Shown here: positions 25,068-33,820 of the stretch, piece by piece
Layout: the number at the start of each line of letters is the position of its first letter
How positions within the stretch are numbered: the first letter of the stretch is position 1
Assembly (NCBI GenBank): GCA_001897855.1
Contig: MKUO01000023.1
Coordinates: 62,001-126,000, forward strand
Direction of reading: 5' to 3'
Length of the DNA: 64,000 nucleotides
DNA from: Bacteroidetes bacterium 43-93
GTDB taxonomy: Bacteria; Bacteroidota; Bacteroidia; Chitinophagales; Chitinophagaceae
The notes under the pieces: model-generated
Told to the model about the DNA's origin: nothing
The model's database searches: none
The model's input: the letters and a program-made list of their open reading frames with translations, nothing else
Program-made: the position numbers and the translations under genes

Positions 25068-26839
25068 ATATCTTTTCTAACATACACGTTAAAAAAACTA
25101 TCATTGCCTTGCAGTAAATGATAGCCCTGCAAATTCAGATCAATATTGGATTTTTTGTTTAGTATCAATACATCACAAACTGTCGATCCTGCGCTTTGCA
25201 ACGGCTGCGATAATATGTTGTTTCTGTTGTTAGCCATCTTAGCGTCACACAATAGTATATCCTTCATGTAAAATGCCAACCCATCTACTTCGTAACCTAT
25301 TGTATTTATTGATCCGTACTTACTATCTAGCAGCTTATTATAATATTCACAGTCATAGTTAACAGCATAGATCTGCCTTTGTAATTTTTCGAAGCGCCAA
25401 AATTGAATTCCGGCTAATATTGTCGCTGCCAACATCAAGTAAATAAAACCATTCGTCTTGACCTTGCTGATTTTATCTATGGGAAAGGATAACAAGGAAG
25501 CTATAGCCATGTATATTGGCAATAACAAATAAAGCCAGGTTCTCGAAAAAGGAATTGTTCTGTGCACCCAAATTATCATAGCAGGTGACAATAATATCCC
25601 GGCGGCTGTTAGCCATAAAAATTTGTATTTGCTGACTGAGGTATAGAAAGTAACTACCAGAATCAAAATAAGTACTACAGAAAAATAAAAGGCCGTACCG
25701 GTATAGCCGTTTAAAAAACTCCAGGTTTCCCGAAGATGATACCCCATATTCGCGGCTATGAAGTCAGTGCTTCTTGCTACAACTCCATTATTATTCGTGA
25801 GTGCTTGAAATCCATTTCTCCAAATAACAGGCAGGTATAGTGTAAACGTTACCACCGCAATCACCAGGTTAGCTTTTAATGCACTCCATATACTTTTTCG
25901 TTGCCGGGATCTTAAAGCTTCAAAAAAGAAAAAGATATCAACTATAAGGAAATAATACAAAAAAGAGGGGATCGTAAACAACCCGGCAATATTGCTGATA
26001 ACAAACAGAGCATAATATTTCCTCCCTTTATTTCCCCCAACTATATATGTATAGCCGTATAGACTTAATAACGCGCAAAGTAACATGAGCATATATCCTC
26101 TTGCCTGTGTTGCATACAATAGGAAGGGGTAAGAAAATACTAACAGACTCGTTACTATAACTGCCGCCCGGTTACTTAGTACTTTACCTAATAATTTAAA
26201 GAAATACCAGGAGGTTATTATTGCAGATACACTGCTAATAATACGCGTTGCGGGCACAACAGGTATTGGAAGATGAAGCGATACAGACGAAAGGATATTA
26301 TAGAGCACATGATTATTGGGCAGGGGATAATACACTAAGGATGACAATACCCCATTGCCAGAAAAATATAAGTAAGAGTATGCTTCATCATAGTCGTAAG
26401 GTAGTAAGTATATAAAACCAATAAGGATTACCGTTTCTAGAATAATAATGGAAGTAATAGAAATTTTTATTACCCGGGGCAACAATCGGTAGTAATCCAG
26501 ATTATTTTTTACTAACTGCGCTAAGGCCGAAATCCATTTCTCGAAAAACGGAGCTATTAATGGTTTACGATAGAAAACAGTTCTCACTAAAAAAACCAAC
26601 CAGGCAACAACACAGAAAAAGATGGCTGCCTTTAATACAGAGAAAACGATCTTTCCTTTAGGGTCTGATAATAATTCACTAAAGAGTTCCGGTTTGTAAA
26701 TATCATGCGTGACATCTAACAAAAAAGTATTGTAATGGTACCTGTAAAAAGTCCACCCAAACCTTAGTAGTATTGTTGATATAAAAATGATGATCACCAA
26801 CCTAATGGTTGATTCCACCTTGTTTTTATGTCTTTGCAT
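25052..26839 (-). CDS. GT39-like membrane glycosyltransferase, putative
   Basis: 595 residues with about 11-13 helices. After a first membrane segment it shows L-P-Y-D-Y-D-E-A-Y-S-Y near residue 147. This corresponds to the catalytic acidic loop (D-E-A) of the PMT/ArnT-type GT-C enzymes, which move sugars from polyprenyl phosphate donors to lipids or proteins. The C-terminal ~120 residues form a soluble periplasmic part. Acceptor and donor are unknown. Its ATG overlaps the stop codon of the upstream aminotransferase gene by 1 nt (TAATG), so the two are translationally coupled although functionally unlike. Confidence 0.65.
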   Translation of the reverse strand: MQRHKNKVESTIRLVIIIFISTILLRFGWTFYRYHYNTFLLDVTHDIYKPELFSELLSDPKGKIVFSVLKAAIFFCVVAWLVFLVRTVFYRKPLIAPFFEKWISALAQLVKNNLDYYRLLPRVIKISITSIIILETVILIGFIYLLPYDYDEAYSYLYFSGNGVLSSLVYYPLPNNHVLYNILSSVSLHLPIPVVPATRIISSVSAIITSWYFFKLLGKVLSNRAAVIVTSLLVFSYPFLLYATQARGYMLMLLCALLSLYGYTYIVGGNKGRKYYALFVISNIAGLFTIPSFLYYFLIVDIFFFFEALRSRQRKSIWSALKANLVIAVVTFTLYLPVIWRNGFQALTNNNGVVARSTDFIAANMGYHLRETWSFLNGYTGTAFYFSVVLILILVVTFYTSVSKYKFLWLTAAGILLSPAMIIWVHRTIPFSRTWLYLLLPIYMAIASLLSFPIDKISKVKTNGFIYLMLAATILAGIQFWRFEKLQRQIYAVNYDCEYYNKLLDSKYGSINTIGYEVDGLAFYMKDILLCDAKMANNRNNILSQPLQSAGSTVCDVLILNKKSNIDLNLQGYHLLQGNDSFFNVYVRKDIYERK

Positions 26840-27996
26840 TATTGGACTTTAGCTGTAATTGCCAACAGCCTTTCGATTGCTTGTTTTATGGTCTCTTCTT
26901 TCTTGGCAAAACAAAAACGTATCAGCTTATCGTCTTTTTTATTCCTATAAAAGGCACTAATAGGTATGGTGGCTACACCATGTTCCCTGGTAAGCCATTG
27001 CGCAAATTCCATATCGGGTATATCGCTGATCTGCTCATAGCTGACCGTCTGAAAATAACTGCCAGATGCCGGCTGATGTATGGTAAATTGCGTAGCGCTT
27101 AACATGTCAATAAAATGATCACGTTTTTGCTGCATCATTTTAGATACAACAGGCAATCCAGGCTGCGAAAGATAAGTGGCCAGCGCATACTGTGCCGGTG
27201 TGTTTACGGAAAAACAAAGAAATTGATGTATGCGCCTGAATGCTGTTGTAAACTCAGGCGGTGCGATGCAATACCCGATCTTCCACCCGGTATTGTGAAA
27301 CACCTTGCCAAAAGAATATAAAGCAAAGCTTCGGTGCCTGAGTTCAGGATGCTGCAATACAGAATAATGTTGCAGCCCGTCATAGATCAGTTGTTCGTAT
27401 ACTTCATCAGATAAGATGATGATGTTTGTATCACGTACCAGGTCGGCCAGCTTATCCCAGTCTTCCCTTGTCCAGACAGCGCCGGTAGGGTTATGTGGTG
27501 TGTTGATGATAATGGCTTTTGTGCGCAGGCTGATCGCTTTCTGTACTTCATCCCAATCCACAGTAAACGTTGGCGCTTTCAGGCTAATAGTAATTGCCTT
27601 TGCACCGTTGGTTTCAATATTGGGTATATAACTATCGTATGCAGGTTCCAGCACTATTACTTCATCACCCGCTTCGAGGATAGACGTGAATGCTGTATAA
27701 ATAGCATAGGTTGCTCCGGGTGTTATTGTGATCTCAGTATCGGGGTTAATAATTACGTCATACCTTCTTTGAAAATCAGCCGCTATTTGTTGCCGCAATT
27801 GTGGCAGGCCGGGCATAGGAGCGTATTGGTTATATCCTTGTGCTGCTGCCTCACCAAGCAAAGATGCCAATTCTGCACCGATCGGAAAATCAGGGAAGCC
27901 TTGCGACAGGTTGATCGCATTATGCTGCTGTGCAAGGGCACTCATAATGGTAAAAATCGTTGTTCCTTCCGCAGAGTGTTTGTGTGGCAGTAGCAT
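26839..27996 (-). CDS. PLP-dependent aminotransferase, methionine/glutamine (YbdL/KAT) type
   Basis: 385 residues, fold type I class I/II aminotransferase, similar in length to E. coli YbdL. The N-terminus has I-N-L-S-Q-G-F-P-D-F. Substrate and cofactor residues include N-T-P-H-N-P-T-G (166-173), D-E-V-Y-E (197-201) and S-F-G-K-V-F-H-N-T-G-W-K-I-G-Y with the Schiff-base Lys at K231. This subgroup transaminates methionine, glutamine or aromatic amino acids with 2-oxo acids. It lies 3 nt downstream of the mannose-1-phosphate guanylyltransferase gene. An omega-amidase gene further along (60388) could act on its products. Confidence 0.88.
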   Translation of the reverse strand: MLLPHKHSAEGTTIFTIMSALAQQHNAINLSQGFPDFPIGAELASLLGEAAAQGYNQYAPMPGLPQLRQQIAADFQRRYDVIINPDTEITITPGATYAIYTAFTSILEAGDEVIVLEPAYDSYIPNIETNGAKAITISLKAPTFTVDWDEVQKAISLRTKAIIINTPHNPTGAVWTREDWDKLADLVRDTNIIILSDEVYEQLIYDGLQHYSVLQHPELRHRSFALYSFGKVFHNTGWKIGYCIAPPEFTTAFRRIHQFLCFSVNTPAQYALATYLSQPGLPVVSKMMQQKRDHFIDMLSATQFTIHQPASGSYFQTVSYEQISDIPDMEFAQWLTREHGVATIPISAFYRNKKDDKLIRFCFAKKEETIKQAIERLLAITAKVQ

Positions 27997-27999
27997 AAG

Positions 28000-29085
28000 T
28001 TATAGGTATTTATCTCCCTTATTCCTTTTTACCTCGGCTACGTATTCTTTGATCTGCTGTTCGCGGTTGCGTTCACATATCAGTAATACATCGGGTGTAT
28101 CTATTACGATAAAGCGTTCCAGGCCTTGCACTACCAGCAACTTTTCATTCGGCACTTTTATCATGCATTCGCTGGCGTCTATTATCATCACATTATCTCC
28201 ATGTACAGCGTTTCCCAGGTAGTCTTTATCAAAGTTCTCATACGCGCTTTCCCATGTTCCCAGGTCGCACCAGCCGAAATAAGATGGTATCACATATACA
28301 TTCTTTGCCTTTTCCATGATACCATAATCAATAGATATATTGGTGCATTGAGAGTATAAACTGCTAATTATCTCGTGCTCTTTCGGTGTATTATACGCGG
28401 TGGTAGCTTGCAGAAATACTTCATTCATTTCCGGCAAAAACTTTTCAAGGGCCTCCATAATGGTCTTTACATTCCATACAAATATGCCTGAGTTCCAAAG
28501 GAAATCCCCGCTTTTCAGGAAGGTACGCGCCAGGTCCAGCGATGGCTTTTCTGTAAATGTCTTCACCTTATACAATTGATCCAGCTCATCTTCAGCATCA
28601 TATTGTATATAGCCATAGCCTGTATCGGGCCTGGTTGGTTTTATACCCAGTGTAAGCAGGGCATCATGTTGTGCGACAAATTCCAATGCTTCGTGCGCTG
28701 TACGCTCAAATGCGCGCTCATCCATTATCAGATGATCTGCCGGAGACATAATAATATTTGCCTTGGGGTTTAATGCCATCATCTTATGCGCAAAGTACGC
28801 AGCGCAGGGAGCCGTATTTTTTCGTGATGGCTCACTGATGATATTGGCATCGCTCACTTCCGGTATTTGCTCCTTTAGTGTGTTGATATATTGCTGGTTA
28901 GTGATGAAGTAAATATTCTCTTTAGGGCAAATGTTAGTAAACCTTTGGTATGTCCATTGAATCAGGGAACGTCCTGTACCTAATATATCTATAAACTGTT
29001 TGGGATAGCTCATGCGGCTTTCGGGCCAAAACCGGCTGCCGATACCACCTGCCATAATCGCCACGTAATTATTTTCAATGCTCAT
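28000..29085 (-). CDS. manC: Mannose-1-phosphate guanylyltransferase
   Basis: 361 residues from the ATG at 29085; the upstream open frame runs through a terminator hairpin and is not coding. It makes GDP-mannose from GTP and mannose-1-phosphate for surface glycans. The nucleotide-binding signature is A-G-G-I-G-S-R-F-W-P-E-S-R-M-S-Y-P-K-Q-F (residues 11-30). M-S-P-A-D-H-L-I and F-T-E-K-P follow, and the sugar site reads W-N-S-G-I-F-V-W. It is the short form without a C-terminal isomerase domain. It is the first gene of a tight three-gene string with the aminotransferase and the GT39-like protein. Confidence 0.92.
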   Translation of the reverse strand: MSIENNYVAIMAGGIGSRFWPESRMSYPKQFIDILGTGRSLIQWTYQRFTNICPKENIYFITNQQYINTLKEQIPEVSDANIISEPSRKNTAPCAAYFAHKMMALNPKANIIMSPADHLIMDERAFERTAHEALEFVAQHDALLTLGIKPTRPDTGYGYIQYDAEDELDQLYKVKTFTEKPSLDLARTFLKSGDFLWNSGIFVWNVKTIMEALEKFLPEMNEVFLQATTAYNTPKEHEIISSLYSQCTNISIDYGIMEKAKNVYVIPSYFGWCDLGTWESAYENFDKDYLGNAVHGDNVMIIDASECMIKVPNEKLLVVQGLERFIVIDTPDVLLICERNREQQIKEYVAEVKRNKGDKYL

Positions 29086-29136
29086 ACTGTGTGTGAATTG
29101 CGTATAAAAATAGCTTAATCGCCCGACAATAATATG

Positions 29137-29166
29137 AAAAAAGCCCCGCCTTAAATGGCGGGGCAT
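29137..29166 (-). terminator. Terminator of the NifU-type gene
   Basis: On the minus strand an 8-bp G+C-rich stem (29143-29150 with 29157-29164) is followed by TTTTTT. It lies 31 nt past the stop codon. Confidence 0.88.
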
Positions 29167-29194
29167 ACCTGATTTATATAAATTAACGTTTTAA

Positions 29195-29785
29195 TTATTC
29201 TGCTTCTGCCACTACTTCTTTCACTTCCGGTATCACGCGCTTCATCATACCTTCTATACCTGCTTTTAAAGTGATCATGGAAGAAGGACATCCTGAACAT
29301 GCGCCTTGCATCATCAATTTCACGGTACCATTTTCATAGCTTTTATAGCTGATAGCGCCACCGTCCATTTCCACTGCAGGTTTTACATAGTTCTCCAGCA
29401 GTTCTTTGATGCGCTTCACCACGTCCGTATCATCAGAGCTAATAAGATTGGTATCAGCCTTCTTTACTACAAGGTCTTCATTGATCACTACTTTACCCTC
29501 TTCCAAGTACTGTTTCAGAAATTCGCGCACAGATGGTATTACTTCTTCCCAGCGTGTTTCAGGTGTTTTAGTCAGCGTAACAAAGTTGCTGGCAATAAAT
29601 ACACTGCGAATGAACGGGAATGCAAATAATTCTTTAGCCAGGGGTGAAGGCGTAGCCGCAGACTCTTCAGGGAAGTCGATACTCTTTCCCGGATACAGCA
29701 ATTTGTTAGCAACAAACTTCATTGTTTCAGGGTTTGGTGTCATCTCTGTATAGATGCTCACAATCGTATTTCCGGTCTTCAACAT
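29195..29785 (-). CDS. NifU-family Fe-S scaffold protein (Nfu type)
   Basis: 196 residues with two domains. Residues ~10-95 form the Nfu N-terminal domain (E-M-T-P-N-P-E-T-M-K-F-V, P-L-A-K-E-L-F-A-F-P-F-I-R-S-V-F). Residues ~120-190 form the NifU C-terminal domain with the cluster-binding C-S-G-C-P-S-S motif. The protein assembles a 4Fe-4S cluster between two subunits and delivers it to apo-proteins; complex I, encoded in this window, is a plausible client. It is transcribed alone and ends at a strong terminator. Confidence 0.94.
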   Translation of the reverse strand: MLKTGNTIVSIYTEMTPNPETMKFVANKLLYPGKSIDFPEESAATPSPLAKELFAFPFIRSVFIASNFVTLTKTPETRWEEVIPSVREFLKQYLEEGKVVINEDLVVKKADTNLISSDDTDVVKRIKELLENYVKPAVEMDGGAISYKSYENGTVKLMMQGACSGCPSSMITLKAGIEGMMKRVIPEVKEVVAEAE

Positions 29786-29808
29786 TTAGTAACTCTTTAT
29801 TTAGAGTA

Positions 29809-29816
29809 CAAATTTA
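29809..29816 (-). promoter_or_regulatory. Putative -7 element of the NifU-type gene
   Basis: TAAATTTG on the minus strand lies 23 nt before the ATG. The nearest TTG upstream is 24 nt away, slightly longer than usual. The remaining gap up to 30062 shows no gene. Confidence 0.45.
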
Positions 29817-30062
29817 CTTAATAATACGCTACCTACCCATCAATATGCTAAATAGCCCTACAATTGAAACTAATTTCTACATGTTGTGGTTATAACCCCA
29901 AAAAATTACCCAAATTGAAAAAACAAAAAACAACTGATTATCAATGCATTATAATAAAAATGGGTTCTACTGTCCGCCTTTAACATTGTCTTAATTGGGG
30001 ATGGAATGGTTTTTTGTTTTCATATATCGACAGCATGATTGATAACAAAAAAATGTGTAGAT

Positions 30063-30500
30063 ATGAAAAACCTGATTTTAGCCCTGGCAGTTGCAACATT
30101 ACCTGTCGTGGCACACGCTCAAAAAAGTTATTCGAACGGTGAAAGTGTTTATGATCAAAATTATAAGGTATGCCGCATAGATGGTACTTACACTGTCTGC
30201 AGCGAAAACACACCAACGATCGTGAATACAAAAAAGGCGGCAAACAAAAACGACAAGACTATCGCGCAGTTACACAAACTCGATAGATATGTATATGTAA
30301 ACCCTGAACCAAGAACGGTGACCAGCAGTAAGAAAAATCCACGCTTCGGTGCCAGCTATGACGACCCTAACGCTGCTTACCAGGGCAAGGAAAGTGCCAT
30401 TAATGATGGTGTAGATAAGACAATATCCCGCAACATTAATTATATAAATAATAATACAAATTTACCTCCGAACGATGGCGGTAATTCAGATAAAAGATAG
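30063..30500 (+). CDS. Secreted protein of unknown function
   Basis: 145 residues beginning at the ATG at 30063, which opens a clean signal peptide (M-K-N-L-I-L-A-L-A-V-A, cleavage near A-H-A-Q, residue 20). The mature part is polar and rich in N, K, Y and D. It has two Cys in C-R-I-D-G-T-Y-T-V-C that may form a disulfide. No domain is recognised, and the tail looks disordered and Asn-rich. It stands alone between two leftward genes, so it has its own promoter, which I cannot place. Confidence 0.7.
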   Translation: MKNLILALAVATLPVVAHAQKSYSNGESVYDQNYKVCRIDGTYTVCSENTPTIVNTKKAANKNDKTIAQLHKLDRYVYVNPEPRTVTSSKKNPRFGASYDDPNAAYQGKESAINDGVDKTISRNINYINNNTNLPPNDGGNSDKR

Positions 30501-30556
30501 GATGTGTGTGTTTTGAAAAACAGGCTATTCTGCTTCGGCGGGTAGCCTGTTAATTT

Positions 30557-31645
30557 TTAGCGCGCGTCAAAATCTATATGCACCCTTTCTGTCCTCGGGT
30601 GTGACTGGCACGTAAGTACAAAACCTTTCTCCAGTTCGTCTTTCTCCAGCGAATAGTTCACTTCCATATCTACCGCGCCCTCTGTTACTTTGGCACGGCA
30701 GGTACAGCATACGCCGCCTTTGCAGGCATATGGCAGGTCGGCGCCGCTTTTCAGGGCAGCATCCAGTATGCTATCCCCATTGTACGCCAGTTCCATTTCA
30801 AATGTGGTTCCATCAAGTGTAATGCTCACTTTACTCATGGCATCAGATGATGAGCTATGTTCAGAGACCCACCTGTCATGATTAGGTTTTGGCTGATCCG
30901 GGGATGTGAACAGCTCCATGTGTACACTGTCAGATACCATGCCGAGATCTATCAGCTGCTGACGAACAGATAGTATCATTTCCTCCGGACCGCAAACAAA
31001 TGCTTCATCTATAGTTTTGATGTCAATTAAAGTATCGCAAAACTCTTTGCATTTATCAGCCGTAATACGTCCATTGAACAATGGTGTATCCATAGTCTCG
31101 CGACTTAGTATATGGTACACCCTCAGGCGCTGCATGTATTTGTTTTTTAACCCTTCTATTTCTTCGCGGAAGATGATGGTATTACGGTTCTTATTACCAT
31201 AGATCAGTGTAAACTGGCTGTCCGGCTCGGTTTCCAGCACATGCTTCATAATGCTCATCACTGGGGTAATGCCGCTGCCGGCTGCTATGGCCAGGTATTG
31301 TTTTTTTGCTTTGGTAATACCCTTTGGAGAAAATTTTCCCAGTGGAGGCATTACTTCTATTGTTTCTCCGGCCTTTAGTATATCGTTGGCATAGGTAGAG
31401 AACTTACCGGCTTCTACTTTTTTTACTGCCACCCTCAGCTCATGCTCATTTGGGGCAGAGCAGATAGAGTAAGAACGCCTTACTTCCTCACCGTTGAGTT
31501 TGGTCCTGAAAGTCAGGTACTGCCCTGCGACAAACTGAAAAGTATCCGCTAGTTGGGCAGGTATGTTTAATGCTATTGATACGCAATCCTGTGTTTCTTG
31601 GCGGACTTCTTTAACAGTAAGATCGTAAAACTTTAATGCAGACAT
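30557..31645 (-). CDS. PaaE-like 2Fe-2S/FAD/NAD(P) oxidoreductase
   Basis: 362 residues in three domains. An FAD-binding barrel (R-R-S-Y-S-I-C-S near 58-65) is followed by an NAD(P)-binding domain (A-A-G-S-G-I-T-P-V-M-S near 124). The C-terminal plant-type ferredoxin has A-C-K-G-G-V-C-C-T-C and a final Cys in V-L-T-C-Q-S-H-P. This is the order found in PaaE, the reductase of phenylacetyl-CoA epoxidase, and in related phenol hydroxylase reductases. No other paa gene is in the window, so it may serve another oxygenase or desaturase. It is a single-gene unit. Confidence 0.85.
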   Translation of the reverse strand: MSALKFYDLTVKEVRQETQDCVSIALNIPAQLADTFQFVAGQYLTFRTKLNGEEVRRSYSICSAPNEHELRVAVKKVEAGKFSTYANDILKAGETIEVMPPLGKFSPKGITKAKKQYLAIAAGSGITPVMSIMKHVLETEPDSQFTLIYGNKNRNTIIFREEIEGLKNKYMQRLRVYHILSRETMDTPLFNGRITADKCKEFCDTLIDIKTIDEAFVCGPEEMILSVRQQLIDLGMVSDSVHMELFTSPDQPKPNHDRWVSEHSSSSDAMSKVSITLDGTTFEMELAYNGDSILDAALKSGADLPYACKGGVCCTCRAKVTEGAVDMEVNYSLEKDELEKGFVLTCQSHPRTERVHIDFDAR

Positions 31646-31693
31646 CTAAATATTCTAATCGGTGTCAAAAATAGTTTAAATAAAATACGTTTG

Positions 31694-33529
31694 CTAACCC
31701 AGCATATCATCCAGGTTTTCGCGCTTTATCATAGTAAAGACCTTCTTACCTCCGGGCGTATATTCGGGCTGTGCGCAGGCAAATAGTTCATCTATCAGCG
31801 CTTGTTGTGCTTCCTGCCGCTGTATCGCATCTGTATTGCGCGACAGGCGCTTTGCCATATTGGCCAGCAGTTTATCAGTCCTCTTGGCAACGGCATCACT
31901 TGCCTCGTGCTTCAATTGGTCTATTGCTTCATCCAATACATTTTTTTCCTCCCCTTGTGGCAATGCGGTAGGCACGCCCTGCACTACAAAGGTGTTTTGC
32001 CCAAATGGAGAAACATCAAATCCGATGCGCGCCAGGTCGGGTAAAACTTCGGTAAGTAGTATGGCATCCTGCGGAGATAGCTCATATTGCACCGGGAACA
32101 ATAACTGTTGCGAAGGTGTACCGCCGTTGTTATACTCATGCAGCAACCGTTCGTACCAGATACGCTCCTGCGCCCGGCGAATATGTACCAGCATCAGGCC
32201 CGACTTTACCGTAGTTACCAGTAAAGAGCCCTGAACGGATATGATATTGTTATTTTTATTCTGTGTTTCGGTAGTGCTGTGCAGTGTAGCTTGCTGTGGC
32301 TGCAGGTCCTCTTCTATATTCCTTTGGTTCAGCGGTATATTGCTGGCTATTTCATACAGGTCCTTCCAGCGTTGCAAGCTGTCTTTTTTCTCCACAAGAT
32401 GTGCCTGGTTCTTTTGAGTAAAGGCGCTGTACAAATAACCTTTTTCCGTATCCTGCTTTACCTGCTCTGTTACCGGCTGTTGTACAGAAGGTAATTCCTG
32501 TATGCCTGCGTTGAGCGTAAAATCAAGTGATGGCGCTATATTGTATTTCGCCAGCGCGTGTTTCACAGCTGCGTTCAGGTAAGCATACATCAGCCTGTCG
32601 TCCTCAAATTTCACTTCCTGCTTGGTGGGGTGCACATTCACGTCCACTCTTGCAGGGTCAACTTCAAGAAACAAAACATAAAACGGGAAAGTCTCTTTTT
32701 CTATCAACCCTTCGTAAGCCTGTACTACGGCATGATGCAGGTAGGCGTTACGTATAAAACGATTATTAATAAAAAAGAACTGCATACCACGTGTGCGGGT
32801 AGCAGCTTCTGGCTTGCCTATAAAGCCTGTTATATTCAGCAGGTCGGCATGCTCTTCTACAGGTACCAGGTTTTTCTCATACGAGCTGCCTAGTAAACCT
32901 TTGATGCGTGTTTTCAGGTTGCCCGCCTCCAGGTGAAACTGCTCTGCATTGTTATGCCATAAGCGAAATGCCACCTGCGGATAGGCCAGTGCCACACGGG
33001 TAAACTCATCCACCACGTGACGAAACTCTGTAGTGGTGGTCTTTAAGAAATGCCTGCGTGCAGGTACGTTATAAAACAGGTTTTTGATGCAGATATTAGT
33101 TCCGGGTGCTGTAGCGCAGGGCTCCTGTATTTTTACTTCCGTGCCTTCAACAACAATGCGCGTACCTATTTCGGCATCATGCCGGCGTGTTTTCATTTCT
33201 ACCTGTGCTACTGCCGCAACAGATGCCAGCGCCTCTCCCCTGAACCCCATGGTTTTAATGGAAAACAGGTCGTTGATATCGCGTATTTTAGAAGTGGCGT
33301 GCCTTTCAAAGCTCATGCGCGCGTCTGTAGTGCTCATGCCGCAGCCATTGTCTATTACCTGCAGCAATTCCTTACCGGCATCCTTTAGTATCAGCTGTAT
33401 CTCGGTAGCACCGGCATCTATAGCATTTTCCAACAACTCTTTTACCGCAGATGCAGGCCTTTGAATGACCTCTCCTGCAGCTATCTGGTTAGCTATATGA
33501 TCTGATAATAACTGTATTACGTCGGCCAC
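31694..33529 (-). CDS. mutL: DNA mismatch repair protein MutL
   Basis: 611 residues from a GTG at 33529. The open frame continues to an ATG at 33568, but GTG gives the family N-terminus A-D-V-I-Q-L-L-S-D-H-I-A-N-Q-I-A-A-G-E-V. The GHKL ATPase is complete: E-L-L-E-N-A-I-D-A-G, D-N-G-C-G-M, and the T-M-G-F-R-G-E-A-L-A-S motif. The C-terminal dimerisation domain ends with E-Y-T-P-G-G-K-K-V-F. I do not see the D-Q-H-A-x2-E-R endonuclease motif; the equivalent place reads V-H-I-R-R-A-Q-E-R-I. The enzyme may thus lack intrinsic nicking, which should be checked by alignment. Confidence 0.93.
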   Translation of the reverse strand: MADVIQLLSDHIANQIAAGEVIQRPASAVKELLENAIDAGATEIQLILKDAGKELLQVIDNGCGMSTTDARMSFERHATSKIRDINDLFSIKTMGFRGEALASVAAVAQVEMKTRRHDAEIGTRIVVEGTEVKIQEPCATAPGTNICIKNLFYNVPARRHFLKTTTTEFRHVVDEFTRVALAYPQVAFRLWHNNAEQFHLEAGNLKTRIKGLLGSSYEKNLVPVEEHADLLNITGFIGKPEAATRTRGMQFFFINNRFIRNAYLHHAVVQAYEGLIEKETFPFYVLFLEVDPARVDVNVHPTKQEVKFEDDRLMYAYLNAAVKHALAKYNIAPSLDFTLNAGIQELPSVQQPVTEQVKQDTEKGYLYSAFTQKNQAHLVEKKDSLQRWKDLYEIASNIPLNQRNIEEDLQPQQATLHSTTETQNKNNNIISVQGSLLVTTVKSGLMLVHIRRAQERIWYERLLHEYNNGGTPSQQLLFPVQYELSPQDAILLTEVLPDLARIGFDVSPFGQNTFVVQGVPTALPQGEEKNVLDEAIDQLKHEASDAVAKRTDKLLANMAKRLSRNTDAIQRQEAQQALIDELFACAQPEYTPGGKKVFTMIKRENLDDMLG

Positions 33530-33664
33530 TTCTCTTAAAATAGGTATGCAAAGGTAAGATTTAGCCACCTCAATACACCGGTCTTGTAAAAGGTGATGAA
33601 AATCATCAATTTTTCATAACCAAAGTCATTACAGAGCGTTTAAATATGTCTCATCTTTGTATCC

Positions 33665-33774
33665 TACTTAATTACAGAGGCAAATTGCTTTCAAGCAAAA
33701 CAAACAACCTCGGTTTTTAACTAGATATAGTGCATAATGGGTTTGTTGCTCCCTTTCCAGGGAGCATTTTTTTT
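33665..33774 (+). ncRNA. Candidate structured leader RNA or small RNA ending in a terminator
   Basis: A compact hairpin TTGCTT/AAGCAA (33685-33690 with 33693-33698) is enclosed by a GAGG/CCTC stem (33677-33680 with 33708-33711). AACAAAC (33699-33705) can also pair with GTTTGTT (33741-33747). The stretch ends in a canonical terminator. A weak -7-like CATCTTTG lies at 33653-33660. It could be an attenuated leader of the GH3 gene or a separate ~110-nt RNA. Confidence 0.4.
33747..33774 (+). terminator. Rho-independent terminator upstream of the GH3 gene
   Basis: An 8-bp perfect stem (33747-33754 with 33759-33766) has a 4-base loop and is followed by eight T. It points rightwards, but no rightward gene precedes it; mutL upstream runs the other way. 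Confidence 0.85.
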
Positions 33775-33809
33775 ATCATACCCTTTACATCTCTCCGCAA
33801 CAATAAGGT

Positions 33810-33817
33810 TATATTTG
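33810..33817 (+). promoter_or_regulatory. Putative -7 element next to the GH3 start codon
   Basis: TATATTTG ends 3 nt before the chosen ATG at 33821. If it is real, the mRNA would be close to leaderless. It would also explain expression downstream of the terminator at 33747. Confidence 0.35.
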
Positions 33818-33820
33818 TTT

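Noticed and set aside
29086-29166. Upstream extension of the mannose-1-phosphate guanylyltransferase frame
   Set aside because: The extension overlaps the terminator of the preceding NifU-type gene, and the family N-terminus begins right after the ATG at 29085.
30557-31645. Phenylacetate degradation locus
   Set aside because: Only the reductase-like gene is present; neighbours are unrelated (mutL and a secreted protein).
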